Below the pieces are notes generated by a model. It searched no databases. It was given only the letters and a program-made list of their open reading frames with translations, and was not told the origin of the DNA. The translations under genes and the position numbers were made by a program. This document shows, piece after piece, positions 18,163-27,744 of a DNA stretch of 64,000 nt (positions are counted from its first letter, which is position 1; each line of letters starts with the position of its first letter). Source of the DNA: Marinobacter mangrovi (GTDB lineage Bacteria > Pseudomonadota > Gammaproteobacteria > Pseudomonadales > Oleiphilaceae); the NCBI RefSeq assembly GCF_016798325.1, contig NZ_JAERVO010000003.1, positions 581,608-645,607 on the forward strand, read 5' to 3'.

Positions 18163-18208
18163 GTTAGCGGCCTAACCTCCGTGGTAACCGTCCGGAATAC
18201 CGAGTGTT

Positions 18209-19057
18209 ATGCCTCTGTCTGTTACAGCTTACCGGGTCCTGGTGGCTCTGGTTCTCCTGCTGTCTGTTCTGACCGCCATCGTGCTGGGGCGCGTGTATGG
18301 CGCGCCGGTGGCGGTCGGACCCTTCGATCACTATCGCTGCTCGACCGGTGATCGATCCGGTGGGGAAGGCGTGTTCCGTGTGCTGAGCACCACCAACTAC
18401 CTGGCACAGACGTTCGCCGACCACTTGTGCGCCTCGAATCGCATCGCCGCCCGCTTCGAGGCGGTGGACATTTCCTGGCAGCCCCGGGAGCAGCTGACCA
18501 CCCGGCAGCTGGCCAGGCAGCACTTTCACCTGCTCTGGAACCGGCAGCGGGTCCTGAAAGGCCTGTTGTCGAACTACGACCGGTTTTACGACAGCGTGCA
18601 GAAAACGCCGGACTACTCCGTCTACTGGCTGAGCAATGGTGACACACCTCGCCTGACGGCGGGCTATTTCGCCGGCAAACGGGTGGGCCTGATTCAGGAC
18701 AGTCAGAGCCAGTCTTCCTTCCAGCAGCCGATGGGTCAGCTCCAGGCCGCCGGCATCACGTTGAGCGACCGGCAGCTGCATTTCTTTGCCGATCGGCGAG
18801 CGCTCTACCAGGCCTTTGCCGAAGGGCGGATCGATCTGATGAGCGGCATTAAATGGGTGGGGGAACAGGAGGTGCCGCCGGAGCGGCGTCTGGCCATTGC
18901 CGAAAACCTGCCGACCGGGCGCTGGTTCCTGAGCCGGTCGCTGGCCGCCGATGTTGAATTCCGCTGTGCCCTGCTGGTGCAAATGGATGTTTTCAAAGGG
19001 CTCTATGCCCATATCGATCCGACCTTTGAGCCAGCTCACGGGGAGTGTCCGCCATGA
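18209..19057 (+). CDS. Exported PhnD/SBP-like protein (substrate-binding fold, unknown ligand)
   Basis: Protein of 282 residues with an N-terminal hydrophobic segment (VLVALVLLLSVLTAIVLG) that exports or anchors it. The body resembles the PhnD/SsuA type of periplasmic binding protein: FRVLSTTNYLAQTFADHL near residue 55, LTAGYFAGKRVGLIQDSQSQ near 150, and ALYQAFAEGRIDLMSG near 205, the usual place of the second ligand loop. No ABC transporter genes adjoin. Its stop overlaps the start of the next gene (ATGA), which encodes a membrane protein with a sensor-like layout, so it more likely delivers a ligand signal than a nutrient. The family assignment is by pattern and tentative. Confidence 0.6.
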   Translation: MPLSVTAYRVLVALVLLLSVLTAIVLGRVYGAPVAVGPFDHYRCSTGDRSGGEGVFRVLSTTNYLAQTFADHLCASNRIAARFEAVDISWQPREQLTTRQLARQHFHLLWNRQRVLKGLLSNYDRFYDSVQKTPDYSVYWLSNGDTPRLTAGYFAGKRVGLIQDSQSQSSFQQPMGQLQAAGITLSDRQLHFFADRRALYQAFAEGRIDLMSGIKWVGEQEVPPERRLAIAENLPTGRWFLSRSLAADVEFRCALLVQMDVFKGLYAHIDPTFEPAHGECPP

Positions 19058-20268
19058 ATCGGCGTATCTTCCTGAGCGTACTGGGTTGGCTGGTACTGGC
19101 CCTGGTGCTGGCAGGCCTTCTGGTCGTCAGTGCCCGGCAGGGGCTGGAGCACAGCCTGTTTGAGCGCTTGTCGAACTCATTACCCGCGGCGATGGACGAG
19201 GCCCTGGTCAACGGCGATGACCGGCCCGGACTGATGACGGTGATGCGCCATCAACTGGCGGCGGATCTGGATGGACTTCGCATTGAGGGCTGGCTGCCCT
19301 GGCCGGTTCTCCGGGAGTGCTCGGCTACGGTTGATGCCCTGGGGCCGCTGGGGGAGGCCGGTGCGGTGACGTCGCCGGTGGATATCCGTTGGCCCCACGA
19401 GGGTCAGGTGTTCCATGTGGGGCTGACTCCGACGTGTGAGGTGGCCATGTGGTCCTTGGCAGGGCAGGGGCTGGCTCTCGCCGGTCTGGCATTGGCGCTG
19501 ATCCTGTTGCTGCCACGCCCCCTGGGCGACCGGCAACGGCACTGGTACGACCGGCTTGTTGAAGGGGGCGAATCGCATCGCCAGGCCCGGCGTCTGACGG
19601 CGCCCCTGGCGGAGGGTGTCAGTCGCGAACAGGGCCAGCTGCTTGCCGAGCTCTGCCAGCACTTTGACCGGCCCTTTGCCGAACTGCGGGACCTTGCCCT
19701 GGTTCAACCACCGCTGGACGCCAGACAACGGGCCTGGTTCATCCGAGGGCTGCATCTTTTCGACTTCGATGTCGCGCGGGCACGGGATATCGCGCACGGC
19801 GACGAGCGTCTGGCGTTCGATCTGGAGGAGGGCCGCGCTCGCGTCCGGGGCATTCCACTGACGTTGGCGCCGACGCCGCTGCTGCATTACGCCTGGTATG
19901 CCCGCAAGCGCCAGGAGGGCGATGGGTGGTTTGCCAATCCGCCCTCCAACCGGCCGGATAAACGGGAAGGGCAGGCGCTGGCTGAATTTATGGCCGAATA
20001 CGGTGGCCATGCCAAGGCGGTGAACGATCTGCGCGAGCACGGCCTGCGTTCCAAAACGCTGGACCAGAACCGCAACCGCATCAAGGAAGAGCTGATTCGC
20101 GTGCTGGGTGATGTCCTGGCCGAACCCTACCTGGTCGTCAGCGAGCGGGAACGAACCAGCGCCCGCCTGCGCTATCGGCTGGCCCTGCCCGCGGATCACA
20201 TTGATCTGCCGCCGGACCTGCTGGCCCATGCGCCATCGGCTCCGACAGAGAGATCCCATTCCGTTTAG
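19054..20268 (+). CDS. Two-helix membrane protein with periplasmic domain and C-terminal winged-helix-like domain
   Basis: Protein of 404 residues. Two membrane helices (about 5-27 and 133-155) enclose a periplasmic domain of about 100 residues with two cysteines (RECSAT and PTCEVA). The cytosolic part (155-404) is rich in Arg, Glu and Leu; its last 130 residues look like a winged helix, with LTLAPTPLLHYAWYARKR, SKTLDQNRNRIKEELIRVLG as probable recognition region, and a wing ending in ARLRYRLALP. I do not recognise a named family. The ATG at 19054 overlaps the stop of the binding-protein-like gene, and GGGGAG precedes it. A membrane-bound transcription regulator that reads its partner is a reasonable inference. 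Confidence 0.6.
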   Translation: MNRRIFLSVLGWLVLALVLAGLLVVSARQGLEHSLFERLSNSLPAAMDEALVNGDDRPGLMTVMRHQLAADLDGLRIEGWLPWPVLRECSATVDALGPLGEAGAVTSPVDIRWPHEGQVFHVGLTPTCEVAMWSLAGQGLALAGLALALILLLPRPLGDRQRHWYDRLVEGGESHRQARRLTAPLAEGVSREQGQLLAELCQHFDRPFAELRDLALVQPPLDARQRAWFIRGLHLFDFDVARARDIAHGDERLAFDLEEGRARVRGIPLTLAPTPLLHYAWYARKRQEGDGWFANPPSNRPDKREGQALAEFMAEYGGHAKAVNDLREHGLRSKTLDQNRNRIKEELIRVLGDVLAEPYLVVSERERTSARLRYRLALPADHIDLPPDLLAHAPSAPTERSHSV

Positions 20269-20280
20269 GGATCTCTTTTT
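20249..20280 (+). terminator. Rho-independent terminator overlapping the end of the sensor gene
   Basis: Perfect 9-bp stem AGAGATCCC / GGGATCTCT with a ten-base loop, followed by TTTT. The left arm lies inside the last codons of the upstream gene and the stop codon TAG (20266-20268) sits at the loop and right-arm junction. Confidence 0.85.
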
Positions 20281-20344
20281 CACGGTTCTGACATCGGCCA
20301 AACCCAGTCTGCTCCTGTCTCTTAACCCATGACAGGAGCAATCG

Positions 20345-21343
20345 ATGCAAGGTTCATTACTCACGCCGCTGGCCCTGGCCGGCTCTCTGCTGTTCAGCGC
20401 CCAGGCATCCGCCCTCAACATCCTGCTGACCAATGACGACGGATGGGATACGGATAATATCCAGACCCTATTCAGCGCCCTTCAGGCTGCCGGTCATAAT
20501 GTGATTATGTCTGCCCCCTGCACCGGACAAAGCGGCAAGGGTGGCGCCCTGAACTTCCTCAAACCGGTGTCGATTGACGACAGCAAGGCTGGCCAGCAGA
20601 AATACTGCGTCGGCGACACCGAAGAGACGATGGCCTTTGAGGACTTTACCGAGGGCACGCCAGTGATGGCGGTCCTGCACGGTCTGGATGTGGTGGCACC
20701 GAAAGTCTGGGGCGCGGCGCCGGACCTGGTGATCTCCGGACCCAACGAAGGCAACAACCTGGGTTACATGAACAACAACTCCGGCACGCTGGGCGCGGCC
20801 ATGATCAGCATTGCCCGCGGCATTCCGGCGATCGCCGTGAGCGCTGCGGATGGCGACGCCACCAAAGCCACGACCGTGGCGCAGATCGTCGTCGATATCG
20901 TCGATCAACTGGAGGCAAACCGTTCCGCGGACGAGGCCCTGCTGCCGCCGTTCACCGGCCTGAACGTCAACACGCCGGACGATGTGGACAACAACCTGGG
21001 TTACCGCTTTACCGACGTCGCCTGGAACGCCGGCGGCTACGACGCCACGTTCGTCGAGGACATGTCCCAGAACGAACTGATGATGAGCTACGTCACCGCC
21101 AGCATCATGGCGTCGGACAGTTCGTTGTCTCAAGTCGAAGCGCGTGCCCAGGCCGAAGCGGCCTACGCCGGTGCAGCGGGGATTTCCTTCAGCGGTGGCC
21201 TGGTGGACGACGACAGTGCCAACGCCGAGGGCAAGTGGGTGCAGGAAGGCTACATCACCATCAGCACCATCGACGCCCATGTCCAGGCCAGCCGCGCCAA
21301 GGTGGCGCTGACCGCCCAGAAACTCAACGCGCTGGCTCGGTAA
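20345..21343 (+). CDS. Secreted SurE-like 5'/3'-nucleotidase (acid phosphatase)
   Basis: SurE-fold phosphatase of 332 residues with a cleavable signal peptide (LALAGSLLFSAQASA). The metal-binding motif is LNILLTNDDGWD and the conserved SGPNEGNNLG loop is near residue 138. Classical SurE proteins are cytosolic and about 250 residues; the exported longer form, as in some acid phosphatases, points to scavenging phosphate from nucleotides outside the cell. The start ATG at 20345 has AGGAG eight bases before it. The next gene, a lipoprotein, follows after nine bases and is probably co-transcribed. Confidence 0.88.
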   Translation: MQGSLLTPLALAGSLLFSAQASALNILLTNDDGWDTDNIQTLFSALQAAGHNVIMSAPCTGQSGKGGALNFLKPVSIDDSKAGQQKYCVGDTEETMAFEDFTEGTPVMAVLHGLDVVAPKVWGAAPDLVISGPNEGNNLGYMNNNSGTLGAAMISIARGIPAIAVSAADGDATKATTVAQIVVDIVDQLEANRSADEALLPPFTGLNVNTPDDVDNNLGYRFTDVAWNAGGYDATFVEDMSQNELMMSYVTASIMASDSSLSQVEARAQAEAAYAGAAGISFSGGLVDDDSANAEGKWVQEGYITISTIDAHVQASRAKVALTAQKLNALAR

Positions 21344-21352
21344 GGGAACAAC

Positions 21353-22027
21353 ATGCACGGGATTTCACAATTGAGTCGGTCGCTGCTGGTGCTGGCGACC
21401 ACCCTGCTGCTCGCTGCCTGCGGCGGTTCTGACAACGATGACAGTGACGATGCCGCTGCGACCGTCGACAAACTGGTCGGCCAGTACGCCGGCGTGTACC
21501 AGGATAATGGGGCACCGCGCCTGGCTACCGCGACGGTCATTGGTGCTGATGACCTGACGCTGGTCGTACTGGACGAACAGGACCGGCGCAGCGAATACAG
21601 TGGACGCTATGCTGCCAAAACCGGGACCTTCGAGTTCGCTGGCGGCGGCAGCTGCCAGGCCGCCGACGAGGCACTTCAATGCACCCTGGATGGCCAGTCG
21701 GTCACGTTGGCGGCCAGTACGGCCAAGTCCCTGGACTATTCGGTGGCTGACCTGGCGGGCCGCTATCAGGTACGCCTCGATGGCGAACTCTACACCCTGA
21801 CGGCAGCGTCCGACGGTGATTTCACGGTGTCGGTCAACGGCTGCGATACGGCGGGCAACCTGAGCCTCGCGCTGGACGGCACGCTGGTGGCGGTGCGGCT
21901 GACCAGCGCCGAATGCGGAGGCAAGCTCGTCAATGGCTATCTGAGCACCGACAGCCTGTACACCAGCCGCGACGTTCTGGTCACGTACCTGCCGGGAAGC
22001 GAGCTGTCCGGGTACTGGATTCGCTGA
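21353..22027 (+). CDS. Lipoprotein of unknown function
   Basis: Protein of 224 residues with a clear lipobox (TTLLLAAC, Cys after LLAA) followed by an acidic linker (GGSDNDDSDDAAA). The mature part is mostly predicted beta strand, with two similar blocks (QYAGVYQDNGAPRLATATVI and RYQVRLDGELYTLTAAS), and a cysteine pair in each half. I do not recognise a family. It follows the secreted SurE-like phosphatase by nine bases and may act with it at the outer membrane. Confidence 0.7.
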   Translation: MHGISQLSRSLLVLATTLLLAACGGSDNDDSDDAAATVDKLVGQYAGVYQDNGAPRLATATVIGADDLTLVVLDEQDRRSEYSGRYAAKTGTFEFAGGGSCQAADEALQCTLDGQSVTLAASTAKSLDYSVADLAGRYQVRLDGELYTLTAASDGDFTVSVNGCDTAGNLSLALDGTLVAVRLTSAECGGKLVNGYLSTDSLYTSRDVLVTYLPGSELSGYWIR

Positions 22028-22038
22028 CCGCTCGCAAG

Positions 22039-22064
22039 ACGGCGCCTGTTCCGGCGGGCGCCGT
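22039..22064 (+). terminator. Hairpin after the lipoprotein gene
   Basis: 8-bp perfect stem ACGGCGCC / GGCGCCGT with a ten-base loop, eleven bases after the stop. No T tract follows, so termination strength is uncertain. Confidence 0.45.
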
Positions 22065-22115
22065 TCCCCGTACAATGCCCGACATCACTCAGTGAGAAGA
22101 CAGGGATACGTCATT

Positions 22116-22793
22116 ATGCAGTTGGATCAGGTGGTGCCCTGGGGGCGTTCGTTTGACGAGTACCGGGCTATGTTTGCCTTGTCACCGGCGGATCTGGGAC
22201 GGCGCATCCTGGGTTGTGGCGATGGCCCGGCCAGCTTCAATGCGACCCTGTCGAAGCAGGGTGGTCAGGTGGTTTCCTGCGACCCGGTTTACCAGTTTAC
22301 GGCGGATGACATCCGACGTCGTATCGATGCCGTGTACCCCGACATCCTGGCCAAGATGACCCAGGAGGCGGATCGCTATCTCTGGAGCACGATACCGGAT
22401 GTCGCAGCGCTGGGGCGCACCCGGCAGGCGGCCATGGCCGATTTTCTGACCGATTACGCCGGCCCAGGCGCCCTCAGCCGATACGTCGCGGCCTCATTGC
22501 CAGCGTTGCCCTTTGCTGATCGCCGCTTTGAATTGGCGCTTTGCTCGCATTACCTGTTTCTCTACAGTGACCATGTGGACACCGCCGGTCATATTGCCGG
22601 GCTACAGGAGCTGTGTCGGGTCGCTAACGAGGTGCGGGTGTTCCCGCTGGTTGACCTGGACGGCAACCTTTCGCGGCATCTGCAACCGGCAACGGAGGCG
22701 CTGATGGAGGCGGGGCTGGAGGTCACGCGTGAACCGGTGCCCTATCGTTTCCAGAAAGGTGCCACGGACATGCTGGTACTGAAGCGCACCTGA
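22116..22793 (+). CDS. Class I SAM-dependent methyltransferase-like protein
   Basis: Protein of 225 residues with a degenerate Rossmann methyltransferase pattern: LGRRILGCGDGPASFNATL in place of motif I, VVSCDPVYQFTADDI for motif II, and LPFADRRFELALCSHYLFLYSD for the motif IV region. The substrate cannot be told. I chose the ATG at 22116 (MQLDQVVPW); a GTG at 22092 would add eight residues. It is a single gene with no close partner. Confidence 0.75.
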   Translation: MQLDQVVPWGRSFDEYRAMFALSPADLGRRILGCGDGPASFNATLSKQGGQVVSCDPVYQFTADDIRRRIDAVYPDILAKMTQEADRYLWSTIPDVAALGRTRQAAMADFLTDYAGPGALSRYVAASLPALPFADRRFELALCSHYLFLYSDHVDTAGHIAGLQELCRVANEVRVFPLVDLDGNLSRHLQPATEALMEAGLEVTREPVPYRFQKGATDMLVLKRT

Positions 22794-22909
22794 CAATGCC
22801 ATAATCGTGGTGCTCTCCGGATACGGGATCGTCAGGTCTGCCTTCCGCGGCCATCTTCTAGTAAGCTCTCCGCTCCATATCCAGACAGGTTTTAACGGGA
22901 GTATCAGCG

Positions 22910-23134
22910 GTGGACATAGGCCTCTTATTCGGACTGTTTGCAATTGCGGTGGGACTGGTCTCGCTGGTGGGTCGCCATTTTGCGCCGGAGAAATTCCTCA
23001 AATTGCAAATCCTGCAGCAGAAGCTGGGCAAGCGGAACGGCTACATCCTGCATTTCCTGGCCTACACCGTTCTGCCACTGCTGGTGGGGATTTCCATCCT
23101 GATCCAGGCCTACGTGCCCGGCACGGCTTCCTGA
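22910..23134 (+). CDS. Small two-helix membrane protein
   Basis: Open frame of 74 residues starting at GTG with GGGAG ten bases upstream. It encodes a hydrophobic helix (IGLLFGLFAIAVGLVSLVG), a short basic loop (FAPEKFLKLQILQQKLGKR) and a second helix (YTVLPLLVGISILIQAYV). The clean two-helix hairpin with positive loop residues, the ribosome-binding site and the absence of an overlapping gene support it as real. Function unknown. Confidence 0.6.
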   Translation: MDIGLLFGLFAIAVGLVSLVGRHFAPEKFLKLQILQQKLGKRNGYILHFLAYTVLPLLVGISILIQAYVPGTAS

Positions 23135-23236
23135 TCGGTTCAGGCTCAAAGTCGCTGAAAGGGGTACGCCCGGGCGATTGAGGGTGGTAAGTTTCCGGTA
23201 TTCCCCTGACGTGCAGCGGATCCCCTGGAGGTGCCC

Positions 23237-23863
23237 GTGTCGCTGGAAACCTGGTTTGCCTTTGTGGTCGCGTCCACCATTCTGCTGGTGATCCCGGGGC
23301 CGACCATCCTCGCGGTGATCAGCTACGCGGTGAGCCATGGCCGCTCGGCGACGATGCCGCTGGTGGCTGCCGTCGCCCTGGGCGATACGACGGCGGTTGC
23401 GGCGTCCATTATCGGACTCGGCGCCTTGCTGGCCACCTCGGCCTTCTGGTTTACCGTTATCAAGTTGGCCGGCGGCCTGTATTTGTTGTATCTCGGCTTT
23501 CGGCTGTTCCGGGCGGGCGTGTCGCCGCTGAACCTGCCGGACACCGTGGCTGCTCAATCCCGCTGGCGGCTGTTTGCAAACACCTATGTGGTCACGGCAC
23601 TGAACCCGAAGGGCATCGTCTTTTTCCTGGCGTTTCTGCCGCAGTTCGTCACACCCGGGCCGGAGGGTCACGGCCAGCTTTGGCTGCTGGCAGCGACGTT
23701 TGTGGGTCTGGGTGCCCTCAATGCCGCGTTCTACGCTCTGTTTGCCTCGTCCGCCCGACGCCTGATGACCTCGTCCCGCTCGCGCCGCTGGTTTAACTGC
23801 ACGGGCGGATCGTTATTGTCAGCAGCCGGAATCTGGGCCCTGCTGGCCCGGCGTCCGGTGTAA
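23237..23863 (+). CDS. LysE/RhtB-family amino-acid exporter
   Basis: Membrane protein of 208 residues with six hydrophobic segments. The LysE hallmark IPGPTILAVISYAVSHGR is near the N-terminus, followed by GGLYLLYLGFRLFR and ALNPKGIVFFLAFLPQFV, all typical of the family. It exports an amino acid or a related compound; the substrate is unknown. The start is GTG at 23237 with GGAGG six bases before it; the in-frame GTG at 23231 overlaps that site and is unlikely. Confidence 0.92.
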   Translation: MSLETWFAFVVASTILLVIPGPTILAVISYAVSHGRSATMPLVAAVALGDTTAVAASIIGLGALLATSAFWFTVIKLAGGLYLLYLGFRLFRAGVSPLNLPDTVAAQSRWRLFANTYVVTALNPKGIVFFLAFLPQFVTPGPEGHGQLWLLAATFVGLGALNAAFYALFASSARRLMTSSRSRRWFNCTGGSLLSAAGIWALLARRPV

Positions 23864-23881
23864 TGTCTCGCGGAGTCGATC

Positions 23882-24133
23882 ATGGAAAAGATCCGATTTA
23901 CCACGGAAGAAAAGCAACAGGTGCAGAAGGTAAAGCTCTATTTCAGGGAAGAACTGGACCAGGACATTGGCCAGTTCGATGCGGAGTTCCTGATCGATTT
24001 CTTCGCCGAGGAAGTGGGTGCCTACTTCTACAATCGAGGGCTCTATGACGCCCAGGCCCTGTTCCAGAAAAAGGTGGACGAACTGGGAGAGGCGGTGCTT
24101 GAGCTGGAGCAGCCCACGGATTTCCGCAAATAG
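23882..24133 (+). CDS. DUF2164 family protein
   Basis: Acidic cytosolic protein of 83 residues matching DUF2164: IRFTTEEKQQVQKVKLYFRE, DIGQFDAEFLIDFFAEEVGAYFYN-type core and a C-terminal coiled helix. The function of the family is unknown. It starts 18 bases after the LysE-family gene and is probably co-transcribed with it. Confidence 0.85.
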   Translation: MEKIRFTTEEKQQVQKVKLYFREELDQDIGQFDAEFLIDFFAEEVGAYFYNRGLYDAQALFQKKVDELGEAVLELEQPTDFRK

Positions 24134-24205
24134 ACGCAGGGGTTGTACCGCGTGTGGCGTGAAAGGGGTGTCGCCGCCGTGGAAGCCGCGTAGACCGATT
24201 GAATC

Positions 24206-24239
24206 AAAAAGGCGTGGGTCAGCCGAAGCTGCCCACGCC
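24206..24239 (-). terminator. Rho-independent terminator of the maltoporin gene
   Basis: On the minus strand, GGCGTGGG-CAGC-TTCG-GCTG-A-CCCACGCC followed by TTTTT: a long GC stem with a TTCG tetraloop and one bulge, 31 bases after the lamB stop. It can also end leftward antisense transcription into DUF2164. Confidence 0.9.
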
Positions 24240-24270
24240 AAAAGACGCAACAAGGAGAGTTAGCGGAGGT

Positions 24271-25912
<1,642 letters not shown>

Positions 25913-26848
25913 ATGCCGTTTCCAATCGAACAGAAACTGGTGATTGCGGTGGCGTCCAGCGCGCTCTTTGATTTGAGCGAATCCGACGCCGTCTTTCGCG
26001 AGGAGGGGCCCAACGCCTATCGCCACTACCAGGAGCGTCAGCTGGACGTTCCGCTGGGCAAGGGCGTGGCGTTTCCCTTTGTACGACGTTTCCTGAGCAT
26101 CAACCGGCATTTTGCCGAAGAGCGGCCGGTGGAGGTCATCCTGCTGTCCCGTAATTCGGCGATCACCGGTAAACGGGTGTTTCGTTCGATCCGCCACCAC
26201 GGCCTGGATATTACCCGGGCCGCCTTTCTGGAGGGCAAGTCGCCGTACCCCTACATTCCGGCATTCAACGCTTCCCTGTTTCTGTCCGCCAACCAGGGGG
26301 ATATCCGGCATGCGGTCGAGGCAGGCTATCCGGCAGGCCTGGTGCTGCCTTCGGCGGTAGTGGACGATGACAGCGACGGGGAGCTGCGTATCGCGTTCGA
26401 CTTCGACGGCGTCATTGCCGACGACGCCTCGGAGCGGATTTACAAAGAGGGCGAACTGGCGGATTTTCACCGGCACGAGCAGGATCAGGCCGACGTGCCG
26501 CTGAACCCGGGGCCCTTGGCGGACCTGTTCCGCAAGCTGTCGTTGCTGCAGGCGCTGGAGGACAAGGCGGTGGACCAAAACGCCGACTACCGCCGGATCC
26601 TGCGGATGGCGATTGTCACCGCCCGCAATGCCCCGGCGCACGAACGGGTGGTCACCACGCTGGAGCACTGGGGCGTGAACGCTAACGAAACCTTCTTCCT
26701 GGGTGGTATGACCAAGGAGCGCATTCTCGCAGTATTGCGCCCGCATATGTTCTTCGACGACCAGAAAAGTCACCTGTCATCCGCCGGCGGCGCGATTCCG
26801 ATGGTGCACATTCCATTCGGCATCGCCAACGCGGCGCCCGCGCTATAG
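25913..26848 (+). CDS. Cytosolic 5'-nucleotidase (cN-I / PF06189 type)
   Basis: Protein of 311 residues of the 5'-nucleotidase group related to NT5C1. Conserved stretches are SSALFDLSESDAVFREEG at the N-terminus, FLSINRHF and VILLSRNSAITGKRVFRSI, and the HAD-like nucleophile motif IAFDFDGVIADDASE near residue 160; FFDDQKSHL near the end holds the acidic metal ligands. It should release phosphate from nucleoside monophosphates in the cytosol. It stands alone, diverging from lamB. Confidence 0.88.
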   Translation: MPFPIEQKLVIAVASSALFDLSESDAVFREEGPNAYRHYQERQLDVPLGKGVAFPFVRRFLSINRHFAEERPVEVILLSRNSAITGKRVFRSIRHHGLDITRAAFLEGKSPYPYIPAFNASLFLSANQGDIRHAVEAGYPAGLVLPSAVVDDDSDGELRIAFDFDGVIADDASERIYKEGELADFHRHEQDQADVPLNPGPLADLFRKLSLLQALEDKAVDQNADYRRILRMAIVTARNAPAHERVVTTLEHWGVNANETFFLGGMTKERILAVLRPHMFFDDQKSHLSSAGGAIPMVHIPFGIANAAPAL

Positions 26849-26887
26849 TGATTCCATACCAGCAGGCGAATCATCGGGAGAGTGAGC

Positions 26888-27307
26888 ATGGAGCACACAC
26901 AGATCATGAAGGGGCAGTGTCTGTGCGGCGCTGTCAGCATAACAGCGCCGCGACGTGACCGGGTCGAGGTCTGTCACTGCGGCATGTGCCGCCGTTGGGG
27001 TGGCGGGCCGCTGCTGGCCGTGCACTGCGGTCAGGACGTCCAGATCACCGGACTCGACAGCGTGACCGTCTACACCTCCTCGGACTGGGCGGAGCGGGGC
27101 TTCTGCAACCGCTGCGGCACGCACCTGTTCTACAAGTTCAAAGGCTCGGGCCAATACGCCATGACGGCCGGCTTTTTCGAGACGGGAACGGACTTCGCGA
27201 TGGGCAACCAGATCTTCATCGACAGCAAGCCGGGCTACTACGACTTTGCCAACCAGACGCCGAAGCTGACCGAGGCCGAGGTTCTGGAACGCTACGGGAT
27301 CAAATAG
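26888..27307 (+). CDS. GFA/CENP-V family zinc protein
   Basis: Protein of 139 residues with the cysteine pattern of the glutathione-dependent formaldehyde-activating (GFA) family: CLCGAV, CHCGMCRRW and CNRCGTHLFYKF, which together bind zinc ions. Family members are cytosolic and mostly of unknown reaction; a carbon-sulfur bond role is assumed. The ATG at 26888 has GGGAGAG five bases upstream; a GTG at 26882 lies within that site. Confidence 0.88.
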   Translation: MEHTQIMKGQCLCGAVSITAPRRDRVEVCHCGMCRRWGGGPLLAVHCGQDVQITGLDSVTVYTSSDWAERGFCNRCGTHLFYKFKGSGQYAMTAGFFETGTDFAMGNQIFIDSKPGYYDFANQTPKLTEAEVLERYGIK

Positions 27308-27310
27308 TGT

Positions 27311-27336
27311 GCAGCGGGTCGGGAGCCGGCCCGCTG
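27311..27336. terminator. Bidirectional hairpin between convergent genes
   Basis: GCAGCGGGTCGG / CCGGCCCGCTGC with a GAG loop, a 12-bp stem with one wobble, placed exactly between the stops of the GFA-type gene and hinT. No T tract on either side. Confidence 0.55.
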
Positions 27337-27350
27337 CGCCTGCGCAAACG

Positions 27351-27716
27351 TCAGGCCTGCTTCATACGTTCCGTGTAGGGCGGCCAGCCCAGCGGTTTTC
27401 CGGCCAGCAGGTGAAGATGGAGATGGAACACGGTCTGGCCGGCCTGCTCGCCGCAGTTCATCACCACCCGGTAACCGCTTTCGTCAAACCCCATCTCCCT
27501 GGCCAGGTCGCGCGCGACCGTGAACAGATGGCCGATCAGCGTTTCCTGATCGTCCTTGAGGTCGTTGATGGTGGCGATCCGGACCTTGGGAATGATCAGC
27601 AGGTGCACCGGAGCCTGCGGGTTGATGTCCTTGAACGCCAGGCTCTGGTCGTCTTCATAGACGATGTCGGCCGGAATCTCGCGATTGATGATCTTGTCGA
27701 AGATGGTTTCCGCCAT
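27351..27716 (-). CDS. hinT: HIT-family purine nucleoside phosphoramidase HinT
   Basis: Protein of 121 residues with the histidine triad HLHLHLLAG (His98, His100, His102) and the HinT start ETIFDKIINREIPADIVYEDD. It hydrolyses AMP-lysine and related phosphoramidates in the cytosol. The start ATG at 27714-27716 lies 28 bases after the stop of the ubiquinone hydroxylase gene on the same strand, so the two may form an operon. Confidence 0.94.
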   Translation of the reverse strand: MAETIFDKIINREIPADIVYEDDQSLAFKDINPQAPVHLLIIPKVRIATINDLKDDQETLIGHLFTVARDLAREMGFDESGYRVVMNCGEQAGQTVFHLHLHLLAGKPLGWPPYTERMKQA

Positions 27717-27744
27717 GATGGCTCCTTTGTCGGTGTTGTCCGTG

